Assembly: GCF_003008575.1 (NCBI RefSeq)
Contig: NZ_CP027667.1
Span: 2,313,501-2,377,500 of the forward strand
Source of the DNA: Melaminivora suipulveris
GTDB lineage: Bacteria > Pseudomonadota > Gammaproteobacteria > Burkholderiales > Burkholderiaceae_C
Reading direction: 5' to 3'
DNA length: 64,000 bases
Part shown: positions 63,772 to 64,000 of the stretch, piece by piece
How the letters are laid out: every line of letters starts with the position of its first letter
Numbering within the stretch: position 1 is the first letter of the stretch
The notes under the pieces: generated by a model
Told to the model about the DNA's origin: nothing
The model's input: the letters and a program-made list of their open reading frames with translations, nothing else
Database searches by the model: none
Position numbers and translations under genes: made by a program

Positions 63772-64000
63772 GAACTGTAGAGTTTGATCCTGGCTCAGAT
63801 TGAACGCTGGCGGCATGCCTTACACATGCAAGTCGAACGGTAACAGGGACTTCGGTCTGCTGACGAGTGGCGAACGGGTGAGTAATACATCGGAACGTGC
63901 CCAAGAGTGGGGGATAACGAGGCGAAAGCTTTGCTAATACCGCATACGATCTCAGGATGAAAGCAGGGGACCTTCGGGCCTTGCGCTCCTGGAGCGGCCG
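63772..64000 (+). rRNA. rrs: 16S ribosomal RNA, 5' part
   Basis: The conserved 5' sequence AGAGTTTGATCCTGGCTCAG starts at 63,780. The mature end is placed near 63,772 by comparison with E. coli. GGCGGCATGCCTTACACATG and GCGAACGGGTGAGTAATACA follow. About 229 bases are present before the window ends. The sequence fits Comamonadaceae. The gene continues to the right. Confidence 0.97.

Noticed and set aside
63514..63816. A 100-codon minus-strand frame in the rRNA leader
   Set aside because: It covers the rRNA leader and the start of 16S rRNA on the opposite strand. No start signal or family resemblance is seen.

Overview
The window is GC-rich DNA from a flagellated betaproteobacterium. The 16S rRNA start, the gene content and the short interspersed repeats fit the family Comamonadaceae (Acidovorax, Melaminivora or Alicycliphilus are plausible; the genus cannot be fixed from this sequence). 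Nearly all of positions 10,294-61,209 is one flagellar and chemotaxis supercluster. Metabolic genes lie to its left. A Uup-type ABC-F gene and the promoter and start of an rRNA operon lie to its right.

Layout. (1) 137-10,227: histidine phosphatase, a PLP lyase, an internally deleted glyoxalase-like gene, an aminotransferase, an EamA transporter, a LysE exporter divergent from a MocR-type regulator, a nitronate monooxygenase fused to a helical C-terminal domain, a YrhK-like membrane protein and an HDOD protein. (2) 10,294-23,866: the flg genes flgL-K-J-I, an unrecognised exported protein, flgH-G-F-E-D-C-B, then the divergent flgA-M-N. (3) 24,002-30,876: remains of a brnT/brnA toxin-antitoxin pair, then fliA, a P-loop-less flhG-like gene, flhF, flhA and flhB. 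(4) 31,071-34,597: a second toxin-antitoxin pair, then cheZ-cheY-motB-motA. (5) 34,804-40,607: two divergent flagellin genes, then fliD-S-T. (6) 40,744-52,762: fliE divergent from fliF-G-H-I-J-K and fliL-M-N-O-P-Q-R. (7) 52,857-61,209: a two-component pair, a small CheZ-like protein and cheY-A-W-R-D-B. (8) 61,316-64,000: uup and the rrn leader.

The cluster supplies a nearly complete flagellum: export gate (FlhA, FlhB, FliO-R), export ATPase complex (FliH-I-J), MS and C rings (FliF, G, M, N), rod, P and L rings, hook, junction proteins, filament, stator and chemotaxis phosphorelay. flhDC and chemoreceptor genes are not in the window. Five intergenic regions carry inverted half-sites resembling the FlhDC box, and two promoters (flgM and the + strand flagellin) share a sigma-28-like layout.

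Two dispersed repeat families are the most striking unexplained structure. Family A (about 60 bp, 11 copies) lies just 3' of stop codons in the sense orientation in 8 of 11 cases; one copy lies in-frame inside the MocR gene. Family B (two copies of about 120 bp) overlaps the stop codons of two unrelated genes.
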